A stretch of DNA of 64,000 nucleotides from Streptomyces sp. NBC_00094 (GCF_026343125.1 NZ_JAPEMB010000001.1:6019501-6083500), one strand, 5' to 3'; positions 8,776-17,682 are shown, counted from the stretch's first letter. Numbers and translations: made by a program. The notes: generated by a model not told the origin, from the sequence alone.

Positions 8776-10176
8776 ATGAACCGCTCGCTCGTCTCCCTCA
8801 CCGTTCTCGGCGCCGCCGGTCTGCTGCTCCCGGTCGCTCCGCTCTCCGTCGCCGCGCCGGTCGCCGCCGCCCCCGAGGCGGCGGCCGCCGCGCAGGCCGT
8901 CCCCGTCCTCAACGGCGACTTCGCCGAACCCGTCATGAGTGGCGACGGCCCGACCACCGTCGGCATCGCCTTCTGGACCGGCCTCAACCAGCGTTACTCA
9001 CCCACGGCTTCGGGCCGCACCGACGGCTCCCACGCCGTCGCCCTCCAGAAGGACGGCAACACGCTCCGGCAGCGGCTGCGCGGGGTCCGCGCGGGAGCCA
9101 GGGTCACCGTCACGTACGAGGACAGCCCCGCCGTCTCCAAGGAGTGCACCGGCGAACAGGTCGTCAACGGCCAGCCGTACGCGGTCACCGGCTCCGGCGG
9201 CCCGGTGAGCGAGGTCACCACCGCCGGAGACCCCGACCGTGCGAAGGGCAGACCCGGCACCGGCCGCTGGACCGGCCGCGCCTACGAGTTCACCGCCGGG
9301 GAGAACGAGCCGATGCTCACCTTCACCACCCGGGTCACCGACTCCCGTACCCATGTGACCTGTTCGCCGATGATCGCCCGCATCCGGGCGGTCGAGGTGC
9401 CGCCGGACCTCGACAAGACCGTCGACAAGACGGCGCTCGGCACCTCCGAGGCGTACAAGGGCAACGAGCGGGAGAGCACCCTCCACAACGCCGCCGCGGC
9501 CTGCAACGGGGAGAACGCCTGCACCTTCCGGCCCGACACCCGCACCTCCTTCCGCTACTACGACCGGGCCCGGGTCGTCGGCGAGGCCTTCGTCAACTGC
9601 ACCCGCAACCCGCTGGAGCACTCCCGCCTCCTCTCCTACGCCGAGCGCGGGCACGACAGCATTGCCCAGACCTACGCCGCCGCGAACCTCCCGCTCAACG
9701 AGGTGGCCAAGCTCCCCACTTCGGGCGTGCGGGAGGACGACGAGAAGCGGGTCAAGGAGCGCCCGATGGCCACGCAGTTCGCCCTCGCCTACGAGAGGAC
9801 CTGGCAGCGGCCCTGGCAGTGGTTCAGCAGCGACCAGCGGACCGTCGTGGAGAAGATCCAGCCGGGCGAGGTCAGTTGGGTCGAGATGCAGCCGAGTCGC
9901 GAGCGGGTCGAAGGGTGGTTCGTCAGCAAGAAGGACGACTACCGGCTGCACGCCGTGATCGACGGCCCCTCCCGCGCCGTGCCCGACCGGCTGCTCCAGC
10001 GCACCGGGCCCATGTCCGAGGCCGAGAAGCAGCGTTGTGCCGCAGCCCGGCCCATGACCACCACGCCGGTGGGCGCGGACGCACCCGCGAGCTCCAGTGA
10101 CAAGGGCCTGCTCAAGATCCCGGCGCCGACGGCTCCCGGCGCGCGGTCCGTGAACCGGAGCATGCCGCTGGAGTGA
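8776..10176 (+). CDS. Secreted two-domain protein related to the preceding gene
   Basis: A 466-residue exported protein starting at the ATG at 8776, behind ggaggag. It has an Ala/Val-rich signal peptide (about residues 1-36). The first mature domain (about 40-230) begins VPVLNGDFAEPV, like the start of DUF642/carbohydrate-binding-type jelly rolls. The second half carries CTFRPDTRTSFRYYDRAR..GEAFVNCT, matching CSF...GNAVVNCT of the upstream protein. It also has WQWFSSDQRTVVEKIQPGEVSW, aligning with the neighbour's strand-rich region. So this looks like the same C-terminal module with an added N-terminal binding domain. It ends tail to tail with the tRNA synthetase gene. No catalytic motif is seen. 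Confidence 0.72.
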   Translation: MNRSLVSLTVLGAAGLLLPVAPLSVAAPVAAAPEAAAAAQAVPVLNGDFAEPVMSGDGPTTVGIAFWTGLNQRYSPTASGRTDGSHAVALQKDGNTLRQRLRGVRAGARVTVTYEDSPAVSKECTGEQVVNGQPYAVTGSGGPVSEVTTAGDPDRAKGRPGTGRWTGRAYEFTAGENEPMLTFTTRVTDSRTHVTCSPMIARIRAVEVPPDLDKTVDKTALGTSEAYKGNERESTLHNAAAACNGENACTFRPDTRTSFRYYDRARVVGEAFVNCTRNPLEHSRLLSYAERGHDSIAQTYAAANLPLNEVAKLPTSGVREDDEKRVKERPMATQFALAYERTWQRPWQWFSSDQRTVVEKIQPGEVSWVEMQPSRERVEGWFVSKKDDYRLHAVIDGPSRAVPDRLLQRTGPMSEAEKQRCAAARPMTTTPVGADAPASSSDKGLLKIPAPTAPGARSVNRSMPLE

Positions 10177-10215
10177 CCTCCTCGTAGGGGGCGTCCTGCC
10201 CGCTCGCGCGCCGCC

Positions 10216-11877
10216 TCACCCCGCCAGGGTGGTGAGGCGGCGCCGCACCTCGTCCCGGCCCAGGGCCCGTGCCACGGCGAACAGGTCCGGGCTGCGGACG
10301 GCGCCCGTCAGCGCGACCCGGACCACGTTCGCGACCTCCCTCGGGGGGCCCGCCCAGCGGTCCGGGTCCCGGCGCCAGGCGGCCGTGTCCGGAGCGAAGC
10401 CGTGCCGACCGGCCAGCTCGCGGAGGAGCCCGTACCACTCCTCCGGGCCGGCCGCGTCCGTCGCCCCGGCCGCGAACTCGGCGGCGATCCGGCGCACCAG
10501 GTCCGGGGCGAGACCGCCGTAGAGGTCGTCCCCGGCGGGTGGCGCCGAGCCGAAGAGCTCCGTGAAGAGGAAGCCGTACCGGTCCCGGAAGCACGACCAG
10601 CGCTCCAGGTCCTTCCGGGCCGGAGCGCCCTCCGGCCGGGCCACCGCCACGGCGGCCAGGGTGAGCCGTTCGTGGCGCGTGAGGACGGAGGCGAGCTCGG
10701 GGTCGTACTCCTTCGCCCAGGCGAGGAGCTGCGCGTACAGCTCATGCGGGGCGAGCGAGGCGATGAACTCCCGGCTCAGGGAGTGCAGTTTGGGCAGATC
10801 GAGGAGCGGGCCCGAGGGGCGCATCCCGTCGAGACGGACCTGGGCGGCGAGCGCGTCGGCCGTGGGGACGTCCATGAGACGGATGTTGGCGAGGCCGCGC
10901 AGATAGTGCTGAACGGCGGCCGGCGGATAGCCCGCGGCCAGGTAGTACTCGACCGACGCCTCGGGGTCCTTGCGCTTGCTGAGCTTGCGGCGCGAGGCCC
11001 CCTCGGCCTTCATCAGCGGGGCGAGATGGGCATAGGCGGGCGGCTCGAAGCCGAGCGCCGCGTGCAGCTGGAGGTGGACCGGGGCCGAGGAGAGCCACTC
11101 CTCGCCGCGTACGACCAGGGTGACCCGCATCAGATGATCGTCCACCACGTGGGCGAAGTGGTACGTGGGAAGGGGGAGTTCCTCCGGAGAGGACGGCCGC
11201 GAGGACTTGAGCAGCACGATGTCGTTGCCGTTGTCCTGCATGGTCACGGAGCCGCGGATCCGGTCCGTGAAACGGACCCGGCCGGGGAACTCGTACGGGC
11301 AGCGGAACCGCACCACGTACGGCTCGCCGGACGCGAGCCGCCGTGCCGCCTCCTCCGGGGGCGACGTCCGGCAGGGCGCCCACCGGCCGTAGTAGCCCAA
11401 CGGGGAGCGTCCCGCGCGCTGCTCCTCCGCGCTGCGGGCCAGCCGGTCCCGGTCGCAGAAGCACGGGTACGCGCGGTCGCGCCGCAGCAGGTCCCGTACA
11501 TGGCTGAGGTAGACGTCCCGCCGCTCCGACTGGAGGTACGGGCCCCACGCGCCGTCCCCGGCGGCGCCGCCCTCGTCCGGGGCGAGGCCGAAGGCGTCGA
11601 GTAGCCGAGAGAACTCCTGCGCGGCTCCCGCGACATGGCGTACGCGGTCGGTGTCCTCGACGCGCAGCACGTGCACTCCGCCCGACTGGCGGGCCAACGC
11701 CCGGGCGACGGCGGCGGTGTAGAGACCGCCGATGTGCAGATGTCCGGTGGGGCTCGGGGCGAAGCGCGTCACCTCGGCGCCGTCCGGCAGATCGCGCGGT
11801 CCGAACCGCCGCTCCCAGTCGGCCGGTTCAGGGAGATCGGGCGGGAACATCGCGTTGATGACGGACAGGTCGAGCAC
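10216..11877 (-). CDS. gltX: Glutamyl-tRNA synthetase, divergent accessory-type copy
   Basis: Class I glutamyl-tRNA synthetase of 553 residues: it charges tRNA with glutamate using ATP. I choose the GTG at 11877 because ggaggga sits 8 bases upstream; an ATG nine codons later is the alternative. The N-terminus has RFAPSPTGHLHIGGLYTA, containing the HIGH-type motif (HIGG), then the zinc-knuckle-like CFC with GYYGRWAPCR. The second signature KLSKRKD is at about residue 300. The C-terminal half is an anticodon-binding helical cage. It differs from the usual streptomycete housekeeping form in having an N-terminal extension and many substitutions around the HIGH motif. It lies 10 kb from a hemA-hemL pair that consumes glutamyl-tRNA, so a dedicated supply role is plausible. 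Whether the genome has another gltX cannot be seen here. Confidence 0.88.
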   Translation of the reverse strand: MLDLSVINAMFPPDLPEPADWERRFGPRDLPDGAEVTRFAPSPTGHLHIGGLYTAAVARALARQSGGVHVLRVEDTDRVRHVAGAAQEFSRLLDAFGLAPDEGGAAGDGAWGPYLQSERRDVYLSHVRDLLRRDRAYPCFCDRDRLARSAEEQRAGRSPLGYYGRWAPCRTSPPEEAARRLASGEPYVVRFRCPYEFPGRVRFTDRIRGSVTMQDNGNDIVLLKSSRPSSPEELPLPTYHFAHVVDDHLMRVTLVVRGEEWLSSAPVHLQLHAALGFEPPAYAHLAPLMKAEGASRRKLSKRKDPEASVEYYLAAGYPPAAVQHYLRGLANIRLMDVPTADALAAQVRLDGMRPSGPLLDLPKLHSLSREFIASLAPHELYAQLLAWAKEYDPELASVLTRHERLTLAAVAVARPEGAPARKDLERWSCFRDRYGFLFTELFGSAPPAGDDLYGGLAPDLVRRIAAEFAAGATDAAGPEEWYGLLRELAGRHGFAPDTAAWRRDPDRWAGPPREVANVVRVALTGAVRSPDLFAVARALGRDEVRRRLTTLAG

Positions 11878-12084
11878 GGTGCACTCCCTCCTGGGGTTCC
11901 TGCAGTGATCCACCGTAGGCCGGTAATCGGACGAATCGACGGGGGCGGGGGCGCGAGGCTGCGGGACTCCGAACCCACGTGGGCGCTGTGGGCTGCGAGG
12001 CGGAGGCCCGGTCAGTAGCGTCCCGAGGACCGTTCCGTATCCGACGGAACGGCGTCGGACCGCCGACACGAGGAGGTGGACGCG

Positions 12085-13329
12085 ATGGCCGGACCGCGCG
12101 CGGTGGCGCTGCTCGCACTCGGTTCCTTCGCCGTCGGGACCGACGCCTACGCGATGGCGGGGCTGCTCCCCGGCATCGGCGCCGACCTGGACGTCTCCGT
12201 CTCCCTGGCCGGCCAGTCCGTCACCGCGTTCACCCTCTGCTACGCGCTCGCCGCGCCGCTGTTCTCGGCGCTCCTCGCCCGCCGGGGCACCCGGACGCTG
12301 ATCGTGACCGCCCTCGTCGTCTTCGTCGTCGCCAACGCCGGGAGCGCGCTGGCCGGTTCGTACGCCGGACTGCTCGGCAGCCGGGCCCTCGCCGGCGCCG
12401 GAGCGGGCCTCTTCACCCCCGCGGCGGCCACCGCCGCCGTCGCCCTCGTCCCGCCCGAACGGCGCGGGCGCGCCCTCGGGCTGGTCCTCGGCGGGATGAG
12501 CGCCGGCACGGTGCTCGGGGTCCCGCTCGGCCTGCTCGTCGCGGCCGGCTCCGGCTGGCGGGCGGCCCTGTGGCTGGTCACCGGAATCGGCGTCGTCGCC
12601 CTGCTCGGCGTGGTGACGGCCCTCCCGGCCGTACGGGGAACGGCGGCGCCCTCGCTGAGGGCCAGGATCGGCGCGCTCGGCCGGCCCCGCGTCGCCGTCG
12701 TCGTCGCCGTCACCTTCACGCAGACCGTGGCCAGCCTCGGGCTCTACACCTACCTGGAACCGGTGCTCCAACGGGTAGCGGACATCGGGAGCTCCGTGCC
12801 GTACCTCTGGGTCTGGGGCCTCGGCGGAGTCTGCGGCAGCCTCCTCGCCGGGACCCTCGTCGACCGGACCGGACGGCCCGCCCTCCTCGCCGTCGCGCTG
12901 CTCGGCACCCTCGGGGGCGCCCTCGCGCTGCTGCCCTGGAGCGGCGCCGTGCCCGGTCTCGTCCTGCTGCCCCTGCTCCTCTGGGGCGCGGTCGGCTGGG
13001 CCTTCGTCGTACCGCAGCAACACCGGCTCCTCGCCGAGGAGGCCGGCGGAGGCGCCGCCGCCGTCGGTCTCAACAGCTCCGCCACCTACCTCGGCGGCGC
13101 CGTCGGCTCCGCGCTCGGCGGCCTCGCCCTCGCCCAGGGGCTCGACGCCCGCTGGCTCCCGCTCCCCGCCGCCGGGGTCGCGCTCGCGGGAGTACTCCTC
13201 CATCTCGCCGTGGCCCGAGGCGTCACCCGGCGCGACGCCCGGATCGAGCACCGCACCACGGACCACGCCACAGGGGCCGCCGCCGCGGACGCGACCGCGG
13301 CCGAGACCCCGGAAAGGAACGCCCCATGA
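12085..13329 (+). CDS. MFS exporter (DHA1 type)
   Basis: Major facilitator transporter of 414 residues with about 12 hydrophobic helices. The ATG at 12085 is preferred: gaggagg lies 8 bases before it, whereas the in-frame GTG at 12076 overlaps that site. Motifs typical of DHA1 drug/metabolite efflux are seen: RALAGAGAGLFTPAAA in helix 4 and GGMSAGTVLGVPLG in helix 5 (antiporter motif C). The C-terminal tail is Ala/Thr-rich. Its last four bases overlap the start of the oxidoreductase gene (ATGA), so the genes are translationally coupled. It is a candidate exporter for whatever this region makes. It is divergent from the gltX-like gene, with a 207-base shared promoter region. Confidence 0.88.
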   Translation: MAGPRAVALLALGSFAVGTDAYAMAGLLPGIGADLDVSVSLAGQSVTAFTLCYALAAPLFSALLARRGTRTLIVTALVVFVVANAGSALAGSYAGLLGSRALAGAGAGLFTPAAATAAVALVPPERRGRALGLVLGGMSAGTVLGVPLGLLVAAGSGWRAALWLVTGIGVVALLGVVTALPAVRGTAAPSLRARIGALGRPRVAVVVAVTFTQTVASLGLYTYLEPVLQRVADIGSSVPYLWVWGLGGVCGSLLAGTLVDRTGRPALLAVALLGTLGGALALLPWSGAVPGLVLLPLLLWGAVGWAFVVPQQHRLLAEEAGGGAAAVGLNSSATYLGGAVGSALGGLALAQGLDARWLPLPAAGVALAGVLLHLAVARGVTRRDARIEHRTTDHATGAAAADATAAETPERNAP

Positions 13330-14243
13330 AATTCGGCGTCAATCTGCCCAACTACGGGCCCGAGGCCACACCCGACGCCCTCGCCGACTGGGCGCTGCGG
13401 GTCGAAGCCCTGGGCTACCACTACGCCATGGTCTCCGACCACGTGGCGCTCACCCCGGACGTCCAGCACCTCTTCCCCGCTCCGTTCTACGACCCCTTCG
13501 CGACCCTCGCCTGGCTCGCCGGGGTCACCAGGACCGTCGGGCTCGGCACGACCGTCACGATCCTCCCGTACCGCCATCCCGTGCACACCGCCCGCGTCGC
13601 CGCCAACATCGACCGGTTCAGCAACGGCCGCCTCGTCTTCGGCGCGGCGGCGGGCTGGGCCGCCCGCGAGTTCGCCGTCCTCGACGTCCCGTACCGCAAG
13701 CGCGGCGCCATCAGCGACGAGTACCTCGCGGCCATCAAGGCCTGTTGGGCGGACGAGGTCGCCTCCTTCGACGGCGCCCACGTCTCCTTCCGTGAGGTGC
13801 ACACCGGCCCCCTGCCCGTGCAGCGCCCCGGGCCGCCCGTCTGGGTCGGCGGGCACAGCTACGGCGCCCTGCGCCGGGCCGTCCGCCTCGGTGACGCCTG
13901 GCACCCGACCTCCGTCTCCGGCGACTGGCTCCTCGGGGTCGGTCTGCCCACGCTCCGCCAGGTCGCCGAGGAGCACGAGCTGCCGGTGCCCGACATCTGC
14001 CCCCGGATCAAACTCCGGGTCACCGAGCGTCCGTTGGGCCCCGGCCGGCTCCTCGGCGAGGGCACCCTGGATCAGCTCGCGGACGACCTCGGGCTGCTCC
14101 AGGACCTGGGTGCGCGGGCCGTCGTCCTCGACCCCACCTACCCGGGCGACCTGCGGGAGCCGGGCCGTACCGCGCGGGATCTCGACGTACTGGAGACACT
14201 GGTCAAGGAGGTCGTCGACGTGGACGCCGGCTGCGTACGATGA
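13326..14243 (+). CDS. LLM-class, probably F420-dependent, oxidoreductase
   Basis: A 305-residue luciferase-like monooxygenase-family protein with a TIM-barrel fold. It begins MKFGVNLPNYGPEATP. It has the family segments YHYAMVSDHVAL, GLGTTVTILPYRHPV, NGRLVFGAAAGWAAREF and GPPVWVGGHS, characteristic of the mycobacterial/streptomycete F420-dependent subgroup. It probably transfers hydride to, or oxygenates, a small organic substrate with F420H2 or FMNH2; the substrate is unknown. The start overlaps the exporter stop, and its own stop overlaps the LysR start by four bases. The three genes are therefore one unit. Confidence 0.88.
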   Translation: MKFGVNLPNYGPEATPDALADWALRVEALGYHYAMVSDHVALTPDVQHLFPAPFYDPFATLAWLAGVTRTVGLGTTVTILPYRHPVHTARVAANIDRFSNGRLVFGAAAGWAAREFAVLDVPYRKRGAISDEYLAAIKACWADEVASFDGAHVSFREVHTGPLPVQRPGPPVWVGGHSYGALRRAVRLGDAWHPTSVSGDWLLGVGLPTLRQVAEEHELPVPDICPRIKLRVTERPLGPGRLLGEGTLDQLADDLGLLQDLGARAVVLDPTYPGDLREPGRTARDLDVLETLVKEVVDVDAGCVR

Positions 14244-15202
14244 CCCGAAAGCGGGAGGGGGCGCGGGACGTGGCCGATCCGGATCTGCGGAAGCTGCGGG
14301 TGCTGAGGGAACTCAGCGAGCGCGGCACCGTCAGCGCGGCCGCACAGGCGCTCCACCTCACCCCGCAGGCCGTCTCGCAGCAGATCAGCGCCCTGGGGCG
14401 GGAGTTGGGCGTCGCGCTCACCGAACCGTCCGGGCGGCGGCTGCGGCTCACCGGGGAGGCGCGGATCGTCCTCCGACACGCCGACGCCGTCTTCACCCAG
14501 GTCGAGCAGATGCGGGCGGAGCTCGCCGCGCACCGGAGCGGCGAGCGCGGGGAGGTCGCGGTCGCGGGCTTCTCCACCACCCTCTCGGCGCTGATCCTGC
14601 CCGCCGTGGCACGGCTGCGGGAGACCCGGCCGCTGCTGCGGACCTCACTGGCCGAGGTCGACCCGCCGGAGAGCTTCTCCCTGCTGCACCGCGGGGAGAC
14701 GGACGTCGTCATCTCCGCGGACACCGCGCTGCACCCCGGCCCGGCGGGTGAGGACGGGCGCGCCGACGCCCGCTTCCACCGGGTCGCGCTCTGCGAGGAC
14801 CCCTTCGACATCGCGCTGCCCGGGGGGCACCGGCTGCTCGACAGCCCCCGGCTCGTCCTCGCCGACCTCGCCCAGGAGACCTGGATCTTCGCCACGACGG
14901 GGATGTGCCACGACATCGGCGTCGCCGCGTGTACGGCGGCCGGGTTCACCCCGCAGGCCTCCCACGCCATCGGCGACTGGGACGCCACGCTCGCGGCGGT
15001 GCGGCTCGGCCTGGGGGTCGCGCTGGTCCCGCGGATGGCCAAGCCGGCACCGCGCCCCGAGGTGACGGTGCGCGCGTTCACCGAGCAGGCGCCCTCCCGT
15101 ACGGTCTTCGCGGCCGTACGGGAGGGCAGCCAGACCTCGCCGGAGATCGCCGCCGTCCTGGACGCGCTCCGTACGGTGGCCAGGGCGGCCGTCGCGGGCT
15201 GA
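14240..15202 (+). CDS. LysR-family transcriptional regulator
   Basis: A 320-residue LysR-type regulator. The N-terminal winged helix reads LRVLRELSERGTVSAAAQALHLTPQAVSQQISALGRELG, followed by the substrate-binding domain from about residue 100 (GEVAVAGFSTTLSALILPAVARL). The ATG start overlaps the upstream stop (ATGA); a GTG ten codons later, behind gggagggg, is a possible second start. Being co-transcribed with an exporter and an oxidoreductase, it probably senses a related small molecule. It could control that operon or the EamA gene 213 bases downstream. No operator could be assigned. Confidence 0.9.
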   Translation: MTRKREGARDVADPDLRKLRVLRELSERGTVSAAAQALHLTPQAVSQQISALGRELGVALTEPSGRRLRLTGEARIVLRHADAVFTQVEQMRAELAAHRSGERGEVAVAGFSTTLSALILPAVARLRETRPLLRTSLAEVDPPESFSLLHRGETDVVISADTALHPGPAGEDGRADARFHRVALCEDPFDIALPGGHRLLDSPRLVLADLAQETWIFATTGMCHDIGVAACTAAGFTPQASHAIGDWDATLAAVRLGLGVALVPRMAKPAPRPEVTVRAFTEQAPSRTVFAAVREGSQTSPEIAAVLDALRTVARAAVAG

Positions 15203-15414
15203 GCGGCCGCCGGCGCGGGGCTCGGTCCCTGGCGCGAGGTTCGGTCCCCGAAGCGCCACGGCTCGTGGACGGTACCTTCCACCAGACGTTGCTGGACCCG
15301 CCCGGACGCCGGTGCGAGGCTCGTTCCCGTACCGCGGAGAGCTCCGCGCGACCCCCTTCTTCCTCCCCTTTTCACTTCCTTCCTTGCCGAGCCCTCCGGA
15401 GAGCGGGAACACCC

Positions 15415-16350
15415 ATGTCCAAAGCCACGTACACGCGGCTGGCCGCGCTGAGTCTCGTCTGGGGCTCCGTCTTCCTGTGGATCAAGATCGCGGGATACGG
15501 GTTCTCGCCCGTGCAGATGGTGCTGATCCGGCTCGCGCTCGGCGCCGTCGTGATCCTCGCCCTCGGGTACGCGAAGGGGCTCCGGCTGCCGAAGGAGGCC
15601 GCCACCTGGGGCCACCTGACCGTCGCCGCGCTGCTCGGCAACGCCGTGCCGTGGACCCTGTACGCCGAGGGGGAGATCGCCGGCTCCAGCAGCGTCGCCG
15701 CCGTGGTCAACGGGAGCGCGCCGATCTGGACCCTGGCGGCCGCCCTGCTGCTCGGCCAGGAGAAGCGGGTCTCCGGCTTCAAGGCGGGCGGCGTGCTGCT
15801 GGGCCTCGGGGGCACCGCCCTCATCGCCTCACCCTGGAACTCGTCTTCGGCCGGGACCGGGTGGAGCATCCTCTGCTTCGTCCTCGGCTCGATCAGCTTC
15901 GGAGCCAGCTTCGCGTACATGGGCAAGTTCCTCGTGGGCAAGGGCATCCCGCCGCTGATGCTGGCGGGCGGCCAACTGAGCGCGGCCACCGTCCTGTTGC
16001 TCGTCGCCTTCCCCTTCCTGGGCCTCCAGACCGTCACCTGGCGCACCGACTCGGTGATCGCGGTGCTCGTCCTCGGCGTGGTCTGCACCGGCTTCGCCGC
16101 GCTGCTCAACTTCGAGCTGATCATCAAGGACGGGCCCACGGTGGCCTCCACCGTCACCTATCTGATGACCGCCGTGGCCGTGGTCCTGGGCGCCGCCGTG
16201 CTGCACGAGCCGCTCGGCTGGACGGTCTGGCTCGGGGCGGTCGCGGTGCTCGCCGCCACCGGTCTGCTCCGGCGCAAGCCGCGGCCGGCGCCGGAGGAGA
16301 CCGAGACCGCCGCTCCGACCCCTCAGGCCCAGACCGCCGCCGCCGATTAG
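15415..16350 (+). CDS. EamA/DMT-superfamily metabolite transporter
   Basis: An integral membrane protein of 311 residues with ten predicted helices arranged as two EamA repeats. The first repeat opens LAALSLVWGSVFLWIKIAG, and both halves end with a conserved acidic/Leu motif before the last helix (LLLGQEK and VLHEPLGW). Members export amino acids and other small metabolites. The C-terminal about 25 residues are Pro/Glu/Thr-rich and cytosolic. It has its own upstream region of about 210 bases after the LysR gene and is followed by a hairpin that should end transcription. Confidence 0.88.
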   Translation: MSKATYTRLAALSLVWGSVFLWIKIAGYGFSPVQMVLIRLALGAVVILALGYAKGLRLPKEAATWGHLTVAALLGNAVPWTLYAEGEIAGSSSVAAVVNGSAPIWTLAAALLLGQEKRVSGFKAGGVLLGLGGTALIASPWNSSSAGTGWSILCFVLGSISFGASFAYMGKFLVGKGIPPLMLAGGQLSAATVLLLVAFPFLGLQTVTWRTDSVIAVLVLGVVCTGFAALLNFELIIKDGPTVASTVTYLMTAVAVVLGAAVLHEPLGWTVWLGAVAVLAATGLLRRKPRPAPEETETAAPTPQAQTAAAD

Positions 16351-16396
16351 GGCCTGTCCGGCGGGCGACGTCGAAAACAGGAATCCGCAAGGTGAT

Positions 16397-16422
16397 ACCC
16401 GGCCGTTCTTCGGCGGCCGGGT
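16397..16422 (+). terminator. Hairpin after the EamA gene
   Basis: Inverted repeat acccggccg / cggccgggt with an 8-base loop (ttcttcgg), 46 bases after the EamA stop. A 9-bp G+C-rich stem without a long T run is usual for Streptomyces terminators. Confidence 0.6.
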
Positions 16423-16542
16423 GTATGCCATTCCCTCGGGGAATTCCGGGCCGTCGGCCGCAACACGGTGTTCATTCAATGGGCGGCGGGTGGGTGGTAG
16501 CGTCGCAAGTGGAAAAACCCGGCCTTTATGGGGGAGTCGCAC

Positions 16543-17139
16543 GTGGCTTTTGTGGTCGAACTCGTTTTCCGTGGAAGTGAGACGGACCGGTTGAGTTTCG
16601 GAGAGGCACACCGGGCCTACTGGAAAAGAATGGCAGCCCGCGGCCTTCTCCTCGGAGGCGGCCCCTGGCGGGACGGCACCGGAGAGTTCCTCGTCTGCGA
16701 GGCCCCCGACCGCCGGACGCTCTTACGGGTGCTGTACGCCGACCCGTACGCCCAGGCCCAGGTCGTCGGGGAGCTGAGGGTCCGGGAGTGGAACGCGGTC
16801 ATGGGGCACGTGGTCCTCGCCGGCCTGGAGCGCTCCACGGGCGGTGCCGGGACGCACGAGCGAATACGCGGGGGCGTTCCGGCGCCCGTCGCAGCGCTCG
16901 TCCCCTCGCCCACGCGTATCGTCCCGCCGCGTCCGCGTGAGGGACTGACCGCCCATGAACGGCGCATCGCCACGATGATGCTCGACGGCCTCACCAACAA
17001 GCAGATCGCGGAGTCCTTCACGGTGTCGACCCGGGCCGTGGAGCTGCACATCACCCGGATCTACCGCAAGCTCGACATCCGTCGACGCGCCCAACTGGCC
17101 GCTGCCATAGGCCGGTTCGAGTCCGTGCTGGTCTCCTGA
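16543..17139 (+). CDS. YCII-domain / LuxR-HTH fusion regulator
   Basis: A protein of about 198 residues. The GTG at 16543 has gggggag directly upstream and places the start at the first strand of the YCII domain; an ATG five codons earlier is the other choice. Residues 1-90 are YCII-like (FVVELVFRG..., GLLLGGGPWRDGTGEFLV, ADPYAQAQVV...VREWNAV), a dimeric ferredoxin-like fold. After a Pro-rich linker, residues about 130-190 form a LuxR/FixJ helix-turn-helix (GLTAHERRIATMMLDGLTNKQIAESF...RAVELHITRIYRKL). A ligand-binding YCII fold feeding a LuxR DNA-binding domain is unusual. It heads the following enzyme run and is probably its pathway regulator. Confidence 0.82.
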   Translation: MAFVVELVFRGSETDRLSFGEAHRAYWKRMAARGLLLGGGPWRDGTGEFLVCEAPDRRTLLRVLYADPYAQAQVVGELRVREWNAVMGHVVLAGLERSTGGAGTHERIRGGVPAPVAALVPSPTRIVPPRPREGLTAHERRIATMMLDGLTNKQIAESFTVSTRAVELHITRIYRKLDIRRRAQLAAAIGRFESVLVS

Positions 17140-17199
17140 GCCGCTCGCCCGCACCGTACCGCACATCCCGCACGCCACCGCACACGATGGGGAGTCGTC

Positions 17200-17682
17200 A
17201 TGCCGCTGGTCGAGATAACCGTTCCCGAGGGTGCCCTGCCCCAGGCCGCCGCGGAGGTCCTGCAGCAGCAGGTCGCCGACGCCGTGCTGACGGCCATGGG
17301 CCTGCCCCGTACCGAGTTCTTCGCCGCCGCCACCTGGGTGTACGTCCGCGAGGCCGCCAAGGGCCTCGCGGCCACCGGCGCCGGCCGGCCCCCCGGCGTC
17401 CTCGTCGTGGTCACGCCCCTGGAGGGCTTCCTCACCCCCGAGCGGAACGAGGCCCTCTCCGTCGAGCTCACCCGCCACGTCCAGGAGGTGACGGGGCCGG
17501 ACACCGTGGTCTGGCTCGTGGTGAACGAGATCCCGGAGGGGAACTGGGCCGTGAACGGCGGACTGACCCGCAGGGCGAAGATCGACGAATTCGTCGCCGA
17601 AGCCGAAGCCGAAGCCGAAGCTGAAGCCGAAGCCGAAGCCGAAGCCGAAGCCGAGGCCGAGCGGGCCGCGAAGGCCTCGTAG
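17200..17682 (+). CDS. Tautomerase-superfamily protein with a Glu-Ala repeat tail
   Basis: A 160-residue protein. It begins Met-Pro (MPLVEITVPEG), so removal of Met leaves the N-terminal Pro-1 that is the catalytic base in 4-oxalocrotonate tautomerase/MIF-type enzymes. The segment NEIPEGNWAVNGGLTRRAKIDEF matches the end of long-chain tautomerase family members. After residue 131 the protein is a pure (EA)n tail of about 11 repeats, then ERAAKAS; the tail is encoded by a gccgaa hexanucleotide run. It probably performs a keto-enol shift on a small acid. It lies 60 bases after the YCII-LuxR gene. Confidence 0.82.
   Translation: MPLVEITVPEGALPQAAAEVLQQQVADAVLTAMGLPRTEFFAAATWVYVREAAKGLAATGAGRPPGVLVVVTPLEGFLTPERNEALSVELTRHVQEVTGPDTVVWLVVNEIPEGNWAVNGGLTRRAKIDEFVAEAEAEAEAEAEAEAEAEAEAERAAKAS
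17595..17662 (+). repeat. gccgaa hexanucleotide run (Glu-Ala tail)
   Basis: About 11 copies of gccgaa, with one gct variant, inside the 3' end of the tautomerase gene. Period 6 keeps frame, so length changes by slippage would alter only the Glu-Ala tail. Confidence 0.85.
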
